Assembly (NCBI GenBank): GCA_001314685.1
Contig: LJNT01000173.1
Coordinates: 24,488-70,498 of the forward strand
DNA length: 46,011 nucleotides
Source of the DNA: Rhodobacteraceae bacterium HLUCCA09
GTDB taxonomy: Bacteria; Pseudomonadota; Alphaproteobacteria; Rhodobacterales; Rhodobacteraceae
Direction: 5' to 3'
Shown here: piece after piece, positions 25,079-34,549 of the stretch
How positions within the stretch are numbered: position 1 is the stretch's first letter
How the letters are laid out: every line of letters begins with the position of its first letter
The notes under the pieces: model-generated
Seen by the model: the letters and a program-made list of their open reading frames with translations, nothing else
The model's database searches: none
What the model was told of the DNA's origin: nothing
Program-made: the position numbers and the translations under genes

Positions 25079-25342
25079 TCAGGCGGAGAAGATCATCGGC
25101 GTGATGATCCGCGCCTGGCTCCACGCCTTGGCGATCGGCCCCTTCTCGGGCAGCTTGAACTGGCGCAGCGCGGAGAGGGTCCACGTCACGAAGGCCAGCG
25201 GCAGCGTCGCGAGAAAGATGAGGGCGAAATAGGCGTAGAATTCCCGCCGCGGCGCGGCCGGCATTCCGCGTGCCCGGGTGGCGTAGCGGGACGGCTCGGG
25301 CCGGCGCGGCTCGAGCGGCAGGTCCGTCGTGTGATCCGTCAT
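25079..25342 (-). CDS. pufQ: PufQ, puf-operon bacteriochlorophyll accessory protein
   Basis: An 87-residue protein with one hydrophobic segment ([20 protein letters not shown]) and a Pro/Arg-rich N-terminus. The position between bchZ and pufB is exact for pufQ, and the [19 protein letters not shown] and [12 protein letters not shown]-like tail ([12 protein letters not shown]) are family features. PufQ is needed for full bacteriochlorophyll synthesis in Rhodobacter, but its biochemistry is unclear. The ATG overlaps the bchZ stop by four bases (ATGA), which couples chlorophyllide reductase and antenna expression. Confidence 0.9.
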   Translation of the reverse strand: MTDHTTDLPLEPRRPEPSRYATRARGMPAAPRREFYAYFALIFLATLPLAFVTWTLSALRQFKLPEKGPIAKAWSQARIITPMIFSA

Positions 25343-26853
25343 GCGGTTTCTCCCTTGAGGGTGGGCTCGTCGGCCCCGTCCGGCCCCGCCTGGGCGGCGG
25401 CGAAGCCCGCAGGCGCGAGCTTGCGAACGGTGTCGATCTGAACGCGCTCCGCGCCCGCTTCGAGCGCGGCCGCCTCGGCGGCGTCGCGCAGGCTTTTGGC
25501 CGCGGAGATGCGGGTGAGAACGGGGTGCTCTTCCACGATGCGGTCGAGCAGGGCCTGCGCGTCGTCGTCCCACGGGAAGTCGCGGCGCAGGCGGGTGGGC
25601 GTGGCCGAGGCCTCGTCCATCTCGCTGCCCAGCGGCAGGATGTGGAACAGCGCGTCGAACAGGCCGTTGCACACCTCCTGCAGCAGGTAGGTCGCCCCGG
25701 CATAGCCCATGAAGGGCGTGCCCGTGGCCCGCCGGATGGCGGCGCCGGGGAAGCTGGCAGGAATGAAGGCGGGCTGCGGCCCATGCCCGCCCTTGGTCTC
25801 GGCGAGGTACATCTTCTCGTTGATCGAGCCCATCACGATCAGCGGCCGCTTGCGGTGGATGTCCGCGCGCACCTGGTCGTTGTTGGGCTTGCGTCCCGCC
25901 ACCCGCGCATGGGCAAAGTCGCAGGGGAAGCCAAGATCGTGCTCGAGGTAGTGGCGCACGCCGCGCGCGTAGGTCTCGTTCGCCACGATCCCGAAGGAGG
26001 CGGTGGCGAAGAAATCCTGCGTGACCGAGCGCCACAGATCCCAGACCGGCTTGATCGTGGAGTGCTTCTCGCGCGCGATGAACGGCTCGGGGTCGAGCCC
26101 GGTGAGATCGCCCAGCTTTCGCAGGAAGCGTGTGGTGGAGTCGATCCCGATCGGCGCCTGAAGGTATGGCTTGCCCAGCACCTCTGCGAGGCCCCGGCCG
26201 AACTCGCGGTACATCACCACGTTCACGTCGGCGTTCACGAGGTTGCGCATCTCGGCGAGGTGGGCGCCGAGCGGCATCACCATGTTCACCTCGGCGCCGA
26301 TCCCCTCGATGAGCCGGCGGATCTCGGCGAGATCGGAGGGCATGTTGAACGTGCCGTACATCGGCCCGAGGATGTTGACGCGCGGGGCCGTGCCCTCCTC
26401 GCGCTTCTTCTCGGGGGGCATCCGGCCCTTGGTCATGCCGTACTCTGTGAAGAGCCAGGTCATGGCCCGGTCGGCGGCCTCCCACTGGTCCTCGTCGATG
26501 GTGCGCGGCAGGAAGCGCTGGATGTTGGTGCCCTGGGGCGTGACGCCGCCGCCGATCATCTCGGCGATCGAGCCCGTCACGACGACCGCCGGCAGGGCCG
26601 GGTCGAGCGCGCCCCAGGCCCGCTTCATCGCGCCCTCGGTGCCCTCGCGGCCGAGCTCTTCCTCGCCGAGCCCCGTCGTGACGATGGGCAGCTCGTGCGG
26701 CGGCAGCCCGTCGGTATAGTGGAGAACGGAGGTGACCGGCAGGTTCTCGCACCCCACCGGCCCGTCGATCACCACCTGCATCCCCTTGACGGCGGTGAAG
26801 GCGTAGACCGCCCCCCAGTAGCCGCCCGCGCGGTCATGGTCCTGGACTAGCAT
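25339..26853 (-). CDS. bchZ: Chlorophyllide a reductase subunit Z
   Basis: A 504-residue nitrogenase-like catalytic subunit. With BchY it forms the component that takes electrons from BchX and reduces ring B of chlorophyllide a to the bacteriochlorin level. The Fe-S Cys ligand region [19 protein letters not shown] lies near residue 30, and [10 protein letters not shown]-like [19 protein letters not shown] and [14 protein letters not shown] are family blocks. It follows bchY after a 91-base gap containing a repeat, and couples to pufQ. Confidence 0.97.
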   Translation of the reverse strand: MLVQDHDRAGGYWGAVYAFTAVKGMQVVIDGPVGCENLPVTSVLHYTDGLPPHELPIVTTGLGEEELGREGTEGAMKRAWGALDPALPAVVVTGSIAEMIGGGVTPQGTNIQRFLPRTIDEDQWEAADRAMTWLFTEYGMTKGRMPPEKKREEGTAPRVNILGPMYGTFNMPSDLAEIRRLIEGIGAEVNMVMPLGAHLAEMRNLVNADVNVVMYREFGRGLAEVLGKPYLQAPIGIDSTTRFLRKLGDLTGLDPEPFIAREKHSTIKPVWDLWRSVTQDFFATASFGIVANETYARGVRHYLEHDLGFPCDFAHARVAGRKPNNDQVRADIHRKRPLIVMGSINEKMYLAETKGGHGPQPAFIPASFPGAAIRRATGTPFMGYAGATYLLQEVCNGLFDALFHILPLGSEMDEASATPTRLRRDFPWDDDAQALLDRIVEEHPVLTRISAAKSLRDAAEAAALEAGAERVQIDTVRKLAPAGFAAAQAGPDGADEPTLKGETA

Positions 26854-26880
26854 CCGATCGCTCCCCTTGTGAGGGCGGAA

Positions 26881-26935
26881 GCGAGGGGCCAGCCCCTCGC
26901 GCTCCCCGGGATATTTCGAGCAAGAAGAAGCAGGG
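26881..26935 (+). repeat. Hairpin-plus-core repeat, copy 1 (bchY-bchZ spacer)
   Basis: An 8-bp stem gcgagggg/cccctcgc with loop ccag (26881-26900) is followed by a core ccccgggatatttcgagcaa and aagaagcaggg up to 26935. Three related copies occur at 28536, 35558 and 41654. The core is shared in all four and the hairpin differs. It is probably a genome-dispersed palindromic repeat of Rhodobacteraceae type. Confidence 0.65.
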
Positions 26936-26944
26936 TGCGGCGCA

Positions 26945-28525
26945 TCAGATCATCTCCTGCGCCTTCTCGGCGCGCGCCTTCTTGTCGAGCTTCTTCTGGT
27001 AGGCGGCGCGGAAATCAGGACGGAGGTTGGGATCGCCTTCCCACACGCCCGCGGTGTCGCCGTGGCCCACGCCCTCGAAGAACTCCTTCATCCCGTCCAT
27101 CCGGTCCTTGTTGGCGATGGCAGCGTTGACCACTTGGGCGAGGCTACCGGCGCCCGCCGGCCCCATGAGGGGACGCGCCGAGATGAGGTTGGTGAAGTAG
27201 AGGCCGGGGATGGCGAGTTCCTTCGCCTTCTGCACCACGGGGGTTGTGCCGATGGCCAGATCGGGCTTGATCGCCTCCATCGCCGCGCAGTCGTCCTCGA
27301 GAGAGGCCCGGTAAACGACCTTGGTGCCCCTGGCTTCCAGCCACTCGCGGTCGGGGTCGGACATCGCCGTGCGCGGGCAGGCGGTGCCGACATACGGCAC
27401 CTCCGCCCCGCTCTCGACGAGCAGGCGCGCCACGAGGAGCTCGGAGCCCTCGTAGCCCGACAGCGTGATGGTCCCGTCGATCCGCATGGCCCCTAGGGCC
27501 GCCCTGATCGCGGGCAGAAACTGGTTCTGCGCCGCGGCCACCTTGTCGGCCGGCAGGCCGAAGGCATCGCCGATCCGCGCCAGCCAATCGGCTGTGCCGT
27601 CATGCCCCACGGGGGCCGAAGGCACTATGGGCCGCCCGGCCGCCTCGAACTCGCGCATCGCAGCGGTGTAGAACGGGTGGATCGCCGCCACCGCCCCGCA
27701 ATCGAGCGCAGCGTAGAGCTCGCGCCATTCGCGGCAGGGGACGGCCGGCCCGGCAGCCAGGCCGAGGGGCGCCAGAAGCTGGCCGATGATCATCGGGTCG
27801 GCCGGGAACATCTCGCCCAGCATCGTGACGGTGGGCCGGTCCGATACGCCCGCCTCGGGCGCGGGCACGGGCCCGGCCTGGATCTCCTTTCGGGCGTAGT
27901 TCAGCATCGCGCCGGCCAGCACGTCCTTCGCCTCGGCGTGCGTGGGGATGCCGAAGCCAGGCACGTCGATGCCGACGATGCGCACACCGTCGATCTCGTC
28001 GGGCAGGAGCCTGAGCGGCACGCCCGATGCCGTGGGCACGCAGAGGTTGGTGACCACGATGGCGTCGTACTTGTCGGGGTCGGCCATCTGGTGGACTGCG
28101 TCGCGGATATCCTCGTAGAGCTTGCCGGTCACCAGCGACTCCGAGTTGAACGGCACGTAGCCGACCGAGCGCCGTGCTCCGTAGAAGTGGCTGACGAAGG
28201 TCAGCCCATAGACGCAGCAGGCCGAGCCCGACAGCACCGTCGCCACCCGCCGCATCCGCAGGCCGACGCGGAGCGAGCCGAAGGCCGGGCACATGCTCTG
28301 CGGCTTGTCGTGCGGACCCTGCGGATAATCCTTCGCGTACTGGTCGAGGATCTCCGACTTGCCCGCCATCCGTGCGGCCTTCTCCATCTCCTCGGCCCCG
28401 GCATGACATCCCATTCCGTCCTGCAGGACCGGCGCCTCGCCGGCCGCGGCGCCATGCGCCTGCCGCTCCTGCCCGATGTCGACACGGGCCTCCGCGGCAT
28501 CGTCGTAGGTCACCTCACCCGACAT
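26945..28525 (-). CDS. bchY: Chlorophyllide a reductase subunit Y
   Basis: A 526-residue nitrogenase-like subunit partnering BchZ. Fe-S cluster Cys candidates appear in [13 protein letters not shown] (about residue 78) and [18 protein letters not shown] (about 103). [19 protein letters not shown] and [19 protein letters not shown] are further conserved blocks. The N-terminal 70 residues are polar and variable. It is in the order bchC-X-Y-Z. The preceding gap of about 80 bases after bchX contains a second repeat copy. Confidence 0.97.
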   Translation of the reverse strand: MSGEVTYDDAAEARVDIGQERQAHGAAAGEAPVLQDGMGCHAGAEEMEKAARMAGKSEILDQYAKDYPQGPHDKPQSMCPAFGSLRVGLRMRRVATVLSGSACCVYGLTFVSHFYGARRSVGYVPFNSESLVTGKLYEDIRDAVHQMADPDKYDAIVVTNLCVPTASGVPLRLLPDEIDGVRIVGIDVPGFGIPTHAEAKDVLAGAMLNYARKEIQAGPVPAPEAGVSDRPTVTMLGEMFPADPMIIGQLLAPLGLAAGPAVPCREWRELYAALDCGAVAAIHPFYTAAMREFEAAGRPIVPSAPVGHDGTADWLARIGDAFGLPADKVAAAQNQFLPAIRAALGAMRIDGTITLSGYEGSELLVARLLVESGAEVPYVGTACPRTAMSDPDREWLEARGTKVVYRASLEDDCAAMEAIKPDLAIGTTPVVQKAKELAIPGLYFTNLISARPLMGPAGAGSLAQVVNAAIANKDRMDGMKEFFEGVGHGDTAGVWEGDPNLRPDFRAAYQKKLDKKARAEKAQEMI

Positions 28526-28535
28526 GACTCCTCCC

Positions 28536-28585
28536 CATCATCTTGGTGGAAATACTCCGGGGGGTGCGGGGGGCTGGCCCCCCGC
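28536..28585 (-). repeat. Hairpin-plus-core repeat, copy 2 (bchX-bchY spacer)
   Basis: On the minus strand this reads gcgggggg-ccag-ccccccgc (28585-28566), then ccccggagtatttccaccaa and gatgatg. The loop ccag and architecture match copy 1, with stem-compensating changes (gcgrgggg). It lies between bchX and bchY in the direction of transcription. Confidence 0.65.
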
Positions 28586-28608
28586 TCCGCCCGCCGAACG
28601 AAGGCGCC

Positions 28609-29610
28609 TCACGCGTCGTCATAGACGACCTCCAGGCTCTCTTTCGGCTTGGCGTTCTTGCCGCGCATGTCGGCGTCGGTGGCGGGCACGAGCACGAAGT
28701 CTCCGCCGGTGTCCTTGCTGTCGAACAGCGCCAGAAGCCCGTCCTGGTCGAGCGGGGTCGGATGCGTCGGCGGCGCGCCGGCGACGTTCTCGGCCAGTTC
28801 GGCGAAGAGCGCGCCCCATTGCGTGGCGTTGGTGCCGACGATCTCGTAGGAGGCCGACTTGCGCCGCAGGTCGTCGTCGGCAGGGATCGAGGCCAGCACC
28901 GGGATGTCCACGGCCTGCGCGAAGGCCTGGGCCTGCCCGGTGCCGTCATCCTTGTTGATGACCATGCCGGCCACGCCGACATTGCCGCCGAGCTTGCGGA
29001 AATACTGCACCGCCGAGCAGACGTTGTTGGCGACGTAGAGCGACTGCAGGTCGTTGCTGCCGACCACGATCACCTTCTGCGCCATGTCGCGGGCGATCGG
29101 CAGGCCGAAGCCGCCGCAGACCACGTCGCCCAGGAAGTCGAGCAGCACATAGTCGAAATCCCAGTCGTGGAAGCCGAGCTTTTCCAGCAACTCGAAGCCG
29201 TGGATGATGCCGCGCCCGCCGCAGCCGCGGCCCACCTCGGGTCCGCCGAGCTCCATCGCGAAGACGCCGCCGCGCTTGAAGCAGACGTCGCCGATCTTCA
29301 CCGGTTCGCCGGCGAGGTTCTTGGCGGTCGACGTCTCGATGATCGTCGGGCAGGCCTTGCCGCCGAACAGCAGCGAGGTCGTGTCCGACTTGGGGTCGCA
29401 ACCGATCAGCAGCACCCGCTTGCCCTGCTCGGCCATCATGTGGCTGAGATTGGCCAGCGTGAACGACTTGCCGATGCCGCCCTTGCCGTAGATCGCGATG
29501 ATCTGGGTGTGTTTCGTGGGCTCCTCTGCCGGCACCTCGAGCGAGGGCTCTTCGGCCGCTTCGTCGCGCAGGCGTTTGTCGAAGTCCTTGAGATTCGGGA
29601 TGTCCTTCAT
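28609..29610 (-). CDS. bchX: Chlorophyllide a reductase iron protein BchX
   Basis: A 333-residue NifH/BchL-like reductase that hydrolyses ATP and passes electrons through a dimer-bridging 4Fe-4S cluster to BchYZ. The P-loop YGKGGIGKS is at about 41-49 and the switch/Cys regions are [27 protein letters not shown] and [15 protein letters not shown]. The N-terminal 35-residue extension before the P-loop is typical of BchX rather than BchL. Its ATG overlaps the bchC stop by four bases. Confidence 0.97.
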   Translation of the reverse strand: MKDIPNLKDFDKRLRDEAAEEPSLEVPAEEPTKHTQIIAIYGKGGIGKSFTLANLSHMMAEQGKRVLLIGCDPKSDTTSLLFGGKACPTIIETSTAKNLAGEPVKIGDVCFKRGGVFAMELGGPEVGRGCGGRGIIHGFELLEKLGFHDWDFDYVLLDFLGDVVCGGFGLPIARDMAQKVIVVGSNDLQSLYVANNVCSAVQYFRKLGGNVGVAGMVINKDDGTGQAQAFAQAVDIPVLASIPADDDLRRKSASYEIVGTNATQWGALFAELAENVAGAPPTHPTPLDQDGLLALFDSKDTGGDFVLVPATDADMRGKNAKPKESLEVVYDDA

Positions 29611-30545
29611 GTCGCGCTCCAGTCCAGAATCATTTTCAGGCAGGCGGGATCGTTGAACGCCGTGGCATAGGCCTCGGGCGCCTGTTCCGCCTTTGCCCTG
29701 TGGGTGATGAGGCCGCCCAGGGAGAGGGCCCCGGCTTCGACCAGCGCGCGCGTGGCAGCGAGGTCGTCATGCGTCCATTCGGCCGCGATCCGCAGCCGGG
29801 CCTCCTTCATGAACGCAGGGGGGAAGGCAAAGCTGAGCGGCTCGGTGTAGAAGCCGGCGAGCACCACCTCGCCTCCCCTCGCGACCCGCCCGATCAGCGT
29901 GTCGAGCAGGGCGCCGTTGCCGCTGGCGTCGTAGATCGAGCGATAGTCGCGGCGGGTATCGTCGTCGGGGTGGATCACGTCGTAGCCCATCGCGCCCTTC
30001 GCGCGGTCGGCGTCGATCTCCCACACAGTGGGCGGCTCCGATCCGGCGGCGATGGCCAGCCGTGCGAGCAGCCGCCCGAGCACGCCGTGGCCCACCACGA
30101 GATCGGGCATCTCCTTGTTGAGGCCCGCCATGGCGTGGCGCGCGGTCGCGGCGAGTGCGAGCAGCGCGCCCTCGGCGCCCCAGGCGCGGTCGATCCGGGT
30201 GACGCGGTCGGCCTGGCTCACGAGCATCCGCGCGGCGCCGCCAAAGAGGCCCCGCACCTCGCCGTAGCAATTGGCGCCGGGCACGAAGACGTAGTCGCCG
30301 GACTTGAAGCCGGTGTCGCGGTCGGCCTCGATCACCTCGCCCGCCGCCTCGTAGCCGGGGATGAGCGGATAGCCCATGCCGGGAAACGGAGGCATCTGGC
30401 CGGTGTAGAAGAGTTTTTCGGTGCCCGTGGAGATGCCGGAATGGTCGATCCGGATCAGCAGGTCGCCCTTGCCCGGCCCGGTCAGCTCCACCTCTCCGAG
30501 GTCGAGCGCTTCGGCGCGTTCGAGGATCACGGCTTTGGTCTGCAC
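29607..30545 (-). CDS. bchC: Bacteriochlorophyllide a dehydrogenase
   Basis: A 312-residue zinc-dependent medium-chain alcohol dehydrogenase family protein. It oxidises the 3-hydroxyethyl group of bacteriochlorophyllide to the 3-acetyl group. Motifs include [48 protein letters not shown] (nucleotide fold) and [20 protein letters not shown]. It is the first gene of bchCXYZ-pufQBALMX-dxs. Its promoter region holds two PpsR-type operators over a matching -35/-10 pair. Confidence 0.97.
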   Translation of the reverse strand: MQTKAVILERAEALDLGEVELTGPGKGDLLIRIDHSGISTGTEKLFYTGQMPPFPGMGYPLIPGYEAAGEVIEADRDTGFKSGDYVFVPGANCYGEVRGLFGGAARMLVSQADRVTRIDRAWGAEGALLALAATARHAMAGLNKEMPDLVVGHGVLGRLLARLAIAAGSEPPTVWEIDADRAKGAMGYDVIHPDDDTRRDYRSIYDASGNGALLDTLIGRVARGGEVVLAGFYTEPLSFAFPPAFMKEARLRIAAEWTHDDLAATRALVEAGALSLGGLITHRAKAEQAPEAYATAFNDPACLKMILDWSAT

Positions 30546-30606
30546 GGCTGTCTCCTCCTTGGCGGGCGACTCAGACCCACTGAGTCACGGCGTTGGGCAG
30601 CGTGGG

Positions 30607-30624
30607 TGTAAGTTTAGACTGACA
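30607..30624. promoter_or_regulatory. PpsR/CrtJ-type operator 1 at bchC
   Basis: TGT-N12-ACA palindrome with interior aagtttagactg, covering the predicted -10 of the bchC promoter. Its partner at 30633 starts 8 bp beyond its end. Two palindromes 8 bp apart is the cooperative CrtJ/PpsR arrangement described for Rhodobacter bchC. Confidence 0.85.
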
Positions 30625-30638
30625 CTTATCTGTGTCAA
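30611..30638 (-). promoter_or_regulatory. Candidate sigma70-type promoter of bchC
   Basis: On the minus strand a -35 TTGACA (30638-30633) is separated by 16 bases from a -10 TAAACT (30616-30611), directed toward bchC. Each box lies inside one of the two PpsR-type palindromes, so repressor binding would block polymerase. crtEF read-through also reaches bchC. Confidence 0.7.
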
Positions 30639-30650
30639 CAGAAATGGACA
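30633..30650. promoter_or_regulatory. PpsR/CrtJ-type operator 2 at bchC
   Basis: TGT-N12-ACA palindrome with interior caacagaaatgg, covering the predicted -35 box of bchC and ending 20 bases from the crtF stop codon. Confidence 0.85.
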
Positions 30651-30669
30651 GGGTTCCGTCACTTGGCAT

Positions 30670-31884
30670 TCAGGCCTCGTGTCGCACCGGCTTTCGCCCC
30701 TCGACGACCGAGGTGACGAAGGGGCGCGCGGTGGGGCGATGGGTCACGCTCTCGAAGCCGGCCGCCCGCATCAGTCGGGCGATTTCGCCGGGCGAGCGGG
30801 CGCGGCCGGTGCGCATCGCCATGCAGTAGAAGGCGAAGTAGACGTCCCCCGCGCGCTCGGGCCTCGCGGCGCCGGTCATCGGCTCCGACACGATCAGGCG
30901 GCCGCCCTCGGGCAGCGCCTCGCGCACGGTGGCGAGCAGGGCCGCCACCGTCTCGTCGGCGTGATCGTAGAGCACCCGCACGAGGCTGATCGCGTCGGCC
31001 CCCTGCGGCAGAGCGTCCGTGCGGAACGAGCCGGGCACGATCGTCACGCGGCCCGACAGCCCCGCCGCGTCGAACCGGGCGCGCGCGCCCGGCGCCACCT
31101 CGGGCAGATCGAACAACACGAGGTCCGGCTCCGGCACGGCGCGGCCGAGCGCGGTGAGGAACGCGCCGGTGCCGCCGCCCACGTCCATCAGCCGCCGGAT
31201 GCCGCGGAACTCGACGGCGCGCAGCGTCTCCTCGGCGACGAGGCCCTGGCTCTCGGCCATCAGCCCGGAATAGCGGGCCGCGACGTCGGACGGCATGCCG
31301 CCGCCGAAGACGTAGGGCCAGAAATGCGACAGCTCGGTATCGGCCTCGTCGCGCAGCAGCGCGAGCGGGTCGGCCATGTCGCGGTAGAAGACGGAATGGT
31401 GGCGGATCATGTCGGCCAGTCCCGGCACGCCCATCGCCGCCGCACCGAGTCGCGCGGTCTGGTAGCCGTCCCACGCGCGCTCGAGCAGGCCCAGCGCGGT
31501 GCCAGCGCGGAGCAGCGCCTCCATCCGCTGGGGATCGATCCGGTGGCGGCGGGCAAGGTCGGCCGCCGGCCGCGGCGCCGCCGAGAGCTCGGCCAGCAGG
31601 TCGAGCTCCACCAGCGCGAACAGAACCTGGGAGTGCACGAACCCGGCCACGAGATCGAACAGCCGCTCGCCGTCGGCCCTGGCTGTACGGCGGGTCAACG
31701 GGTTGGCCGAGGCCCAGCTCTGGAAGCGGGGCGAGGCGACCCGCGCGTTGCGCCAGCGTCGCCAGCGCGCGCCAAGCGACAGCGGCCGCCTTGCGGAAGC
31801 GCGCTCCGGGCCCTGGTCGGGAACGTCCTGCACCATCGGCCGGGCCTCCCCTGCCTGGCGCGTGTCGGTGTCGGCCGCGCTCAC
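30670..31884 (-). CDS. crtF: Demethylspheroidene O-methyltransferase
   Basis: A 404-residue SAM-dependent methyltransferase that methylates the 1-hydroxy group of demethylspheroidene in the spheroidene pathway. The C-terminal SAM fold shows LMDVGGGTGAFLTALG and LFDLPEVAPGARARF, with VRVLYDHADE and EGGRLIVSEPM. An N-terminal winged-helix/dimerisation domain (FALVELDLLAELSAAP) precedes it. The gene lies 10 bases downstream of crtE, in the classical crtEF order. Confidence 0.96.
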   Translation of the reverse strand: MSAADTDTRQAGEARPMVQDVPDQGPERASARRPLSLGARWRRWRNARVASPRFQSWASANPLTRRTARADGERLFDLVAGFVHSQVLFALVELDLLAELSAAPRPAADLARRHRIDPQRMEALLRAGTALGLLERAWDGYQTARLGAAAMGVPGLADMIRHHSVFYRDMADPLALLRDEADTELSHFWPYVFGGGMPSDVAARYSGLMAESQGLVAEETLRAVEFRGIRRLMDVGGGTGAFLTALGRAVPEPDLVLFDLPEVAPGARARFDAAGLSGRVTIVPGSFRTDALPQGADAISLVRVLYDHADETVAALLATVREALPEGGRLIVSEPMTGAARPERAGDVYFAFYCMAMRTGRARSPGEIARLMRAAGFESVTHRPTARPFVTSVVEGRKPVRHEA

Positions 31885-31894
31885 GCCTGCGCCC

Positions 31895-32773
31895 TCAGCG
31901 GGCCGCGCGGGCCGCGGCCTGCGTCGGCACCAGCCGCTCGGCGGTCGCGTTCACCATCTGCGCCAGAGCCGCCTCGCCCGGGCACGAGGGGATCGAGGAG
32001 ATGGCGCCCGAAAGGATGTCCTTCAGCCGCCGGATCGCGCCGTCGACTCCCAGCTCGGTCACCGCCGAGGGGCGGCCATGCGTCACGTCCTGCGCGGCGG
32101 GCTTGCCCAACGCCTCGGTGTCGAGCAGAGCGTCGCGCAGGTCGTCGGCCACCTGGAACGCCTCGCCGATGCGCGCGCCCAGCTCCTCCCACGGCTCGGG
32201 GTCCTGCCCCGCCGCGATGGCCCCCATCTGAGTGGCCGCCATGAACAGCGCGCCGGTCTTGGCCATGTGGTAGGCGCGCAGGTCGATCCTGCCCTCGCTC
32301 TCCCAGCCCTGCCCGGCACAGATGCCACCCGGCATGCCGGTGCGCTGCGCCAGGTGCACCACGAGGTCGGCCGAGCGCCGCGGGTCGCGATGCGCCTCGC
32401 GCGCCAGCACCTCGAAGGCCAGCACGATCAGAGAGTCGCCCGTCAGCAGCGCCAGCGGCTCACCATAGGCCTTGTGCACGGCGGGCTTGCCACGCCGCAA
32501 ATCGGCGTTGTCGAAGCACGGCATGTCGTCATGCACCAGCGAAGCGCAGTGGATCAGCTCCAGCGCCGAGGCGGCGGCATCCGACAGCTCGGGGATGTCG
32601 TCGCCGCACGCCATCGCCACCGACAGGCAGATCGTGGGGCGAATACGTGCGCCACCGGGGGTCACGGCATAGTCGAGCGCCGAGGCGAGCCGGGGCGGCG
32701 CGCCGGCGATGCGGGCCTGCCCGATGGTGATGGCCCGCGCGATGGCGGCCTCGATGCGGGGGGTCAGCGACAT
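31895..32773 (-). CDS. crtE: Geranylgeranyl diphosphate synthase
   Basis: A 292-residue prenyltransferase that extends IPP/DMAPP to GGPP for carotenoids and for the bacteriochlorophyll tail. The first aspartate-rich motif is LVHDDMPCFDNADLRRG (Asp82, Asp83, Asp88), the second is QVADDLRDALLD, and GGARIRPTICL is the FPP/GGPP-synthase start motif. It diverges from crtD across a promoter region with two perfect and one degenerate PpsR-type palindromes. The order crtE-crtF-bchCXYZ forms the classical superoperon. Confidence 0.97.
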   Translation of the reverse strand: MSLTPRIEAAIARAITIGQARIAGAPPRLASALDYAVTPGGARIRPTICLSVAMACGDDIPELSDAAASALELIHCASLVHDDMPCFDNADLRRGKPAVHKAYGEPLALLTGDSLIVLAFEVLAREAHRDPRRSADLVVHLAQRTGMPGGICAGQGWESEGRIDLRAYHMAKTGALFMAATQMGAIAAGQDPEPWEELGARIGEAFQVADDLRDALLDTEALGKPAAQDVTHGRPSAVTELGVDGAIRRLKDILSGAISSIPSCPGEAALAQMVNATAERLVPTQAAARAAR

Positions 32774-32819
32774 GGCGGCGGCTCCTTCCTCGATGCGGCG
32801 GCCCGTATCCGGGACAGGT

Positions 32820-32837
32820 TGTCAACTAGACTAGACA
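32820..32837. promoter_or_regulatory. PpsR/CrtJ-type operator 1 between crtE and crtD
   Basis: TGT-N12-ACA palindrome with interior caactagactag, 8 bp from the next site. On the minus strand the two overlap a possible crtE promoter, TGGACA (32851-32846) and TAGTTG (32828-32823), with a 17-base spacer. Confidence 0.85.
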
Positions 32838-32845
32838 CCTGCAAT

Positions 32846-32863
32846 TGTCCATTAGAATGGACA
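32846..32863. promoter_or_regulatory. PpsR/CrtJ-type operator 2 between crtE and crtD
   Basis: TGT-N12-ACA palindrome that is nearly perfect through its whole length (tgtccattagaatggaca). It begins 8 bp after the end of operator 1, the cooperative spacing. Confidence 0.85.
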
Positions 32864-32877
32864 TAGCGGTTGAATCG

Positions 32878-32895
32878 AGTCAATCTAAGTTGACA
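32878..32895. promoter_or_regulatory. Degenerate third PpsR-type palindrome before crtD
   Basis: AGT-N12-ACA (a one-base mismatch to TGT) with internal inverted repeat gtcaa/ttgac, 20 bases before the crtD GTG. It may strengthen repression of crtD. Confidence 0.45.
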
Positions 32896-32914
32896 CTTTT
32901 TCGGGGGAGGTCTT

Positions 32915-34549
32915 GTGGGGCAGGATCGGATCGTCGTGATCGGGGCAGGCATGGGCGGGCTCGCCACCGCCATCCGGCTCGCGGCCGCGGGGCGCGAGGT
33001 GCGCGTGATCGAGGCGCTTGGCGCTCCCGGCGGCAAGATGCGCACCCTGCCCTCGACCGCCGGCCCGGTCGATGCCGGCCCGACCGTGCTGACCATGCGC
33101 CATGTCTTCGACGACCTGTTCGCCGCCGCCGGCACCCGCCTCGACGAGCATGTTACGCTGCAGCGCGAGAGCCTCCTCGCCCGCCATTTCTGGACCGACG
33201 GTTCGGTGCTCGACCTCTGGGACGACCCCGAACGGTCGGCCGAGGCCGTCCGCGCCTGGGGCGGCGCGAGGGCCGAGGCCGATTTCCGCGCCTTCTCGGC
33301 CCGCGCCAGGCGACTCTTCGAGGCCTTCGACGCACCGATGATGCAGACGGCCGCCCCCTCTTTCGGCACGCTCGCCGCCCATGTCCTGCGCCACCCGCGG
33401 CTGATCGCCGACATGGGGCTCGGCTCTCTTGCCACGGCGCTCCGCGGCCAGTTCCGCGAGCCGCGCCTGCGACAGCTCTTCGGCCGCTATGCCACCTATG
33501 TCGGCGGCTCGCCCTACCGCTCGCCCGCCGTGCTGGGCCTGATCTGGCACGCCGAGGCCTCGGGCGTCTGGCGGGTGAAGGGCGGGATGCACAAGCTGGC
33601 CGAGGCGATGGCCGGGCTGGCCGAAAGCCTCGGTGCCGACATCGCCTGCGGCACCCGGGCCTCGCATATCGAGGTGCAGGGCGGCCGCACCGCCGCCGTG
33701 GTGACGGAGGCGGGCGAGCGGATCGCCTGCTCCCATGTCGTCCATGCCGGCGACCCGAAGGCCCTGCACGCGGGCCTTCTCGGCCCTGCCCCCGCGCAGG
33801 CGGTGCCGAAGAGGGCGGTCGCGCCACGCTCCCTCTCCGCCCACGTTCTCGCCTTTGCCGCCGTCCCGCAGGGGGCGGATCTCGCCTATCACAACGTGTT
33901 CTTCGGCGACGACCCGCGGGCCGAGTTCGGCCCCATCGAGCGCGGCGCCATGCCCGAGGACCCGACCATCTACGTCTGCGCCGAGGATCGCGGCGGCGGC
34001 GCGCCGGCGCCCGGAACGCTCGAGCGATTCGAGACCATCATGAACGCGCCCCCGACAGGCGCCCAAGACCAGAGCGACGAGGAGATCGAAACTTGTCTGA
34101 CACGCACATGGGCGCGCCTCGCCCGCTCGGGCCTGACCTTCTCTCACCGCCCGACGCGCGACGCGCTGACGACGCAGGCGGGCTTCCACCGGCTGTTCCC
34201 GGCCTCGGACGGCTCCCTCTACGGGCGGAGCCCGCATGGGATGCTGGCGGCCTTCTCGCGCCCGACGGCGACAACGGCGCTGCCGGGGCTGATCCTCGCA
34301 GGGGGCGGGGCGCACCCGGGGGCGGGCATCCCGATGGCAACCCTCTCCGGCCGGCACGCGGCCGCGGCGATTCTGAGCGACCGAACTTCGATCTCCATGT
34401 CCCCCGGAACGGCTACGCCTGGTGGTATCTCGACGGCATCTCCGACGACGGCAGCCGCGCTATCTCGATCATCGCCTTCATCGGCTCCGTCTTCTCGCCC
34501 TGGTACCGCTGGTCGGGGCGCGAGAACCCCGCCGACCACTGCTGCCTGA
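32915..34549 (+). CDS. crtD: Hydroxyneurosporene desaturase (methoxyneurosporene dehydrogenase)
   Basis: A 544-codon frame. The body is a carotenoid desaturase of the CrtI/CrtD fold: an FAD site (VVIGAGMGGLATAIRLAAAG), then VDAGPTVLTMRHVFDDL, GMHKLAEAMAGLAESLG and the C-terminal FAD/substrate motif LAGGGAHPGAGIPMATLSGRH. GTG 32915 is preceded by ggggagg. Family members are near 495 residues. Beyond residue about 490 the tail (SISMSPGTATPGGIST...) is an out-of-frame reading of crtC, and the frame stays open until 34549, a ~180-base overlap. It is divergent from crtE. Confidence 0.92.
   Translation: MGQDRIVVIGAGMGGLATAIRLAAAGREVRVIEALGAPGGKMRTLPSTAGPVDAGPTVLTMRHVFDDLFAAAGTRLDEHVTLQRESLLARHFWTDGSVLDLWDDPERSAEAVRAWGGARAEADFRAFSARARRLFEAFDAPMMQTAAPSFGTLAAHVLRHPRLIADMGLGSLATALRGQFREPRLRQLFGRYATYVGGSPYRSPAVLGLIWHAEASGVWRVKGGMHKLAEAMAGLAESLGADIACGTRASHIEVQGGRTAAVVTEAGERIACSHVVHAGDPKALHAGLLGPAPAQAVPKRAVAPRSLSAHVLAFAAVPQGADLAYHNVFFGDDPRAEFGPIERGAMPEDPTIYVCAEDRGGGAPAPGTLERFETIMNAPPTGAQDQSDEEIETCLTRTWARLARSGLTFSHRPTRDALTTQAGFHRLFPASDGSLYGRSPHGMLAAFSRPTATTALPGLILAGGGAHPGAGIPMATLSGRHAAAAILSDRTSISMSPGTATPGGISTASPTTAAALSRSSPSSAPSSRPGTAGRGARTPPTTAA

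Noticed and set aside
32845-34368. Upstream open extension of the crtC frame across crtD
   Set aside because: It stays open only because of GC bias. The translation is a basic, low-complexity shadow of crtD with no family motif.
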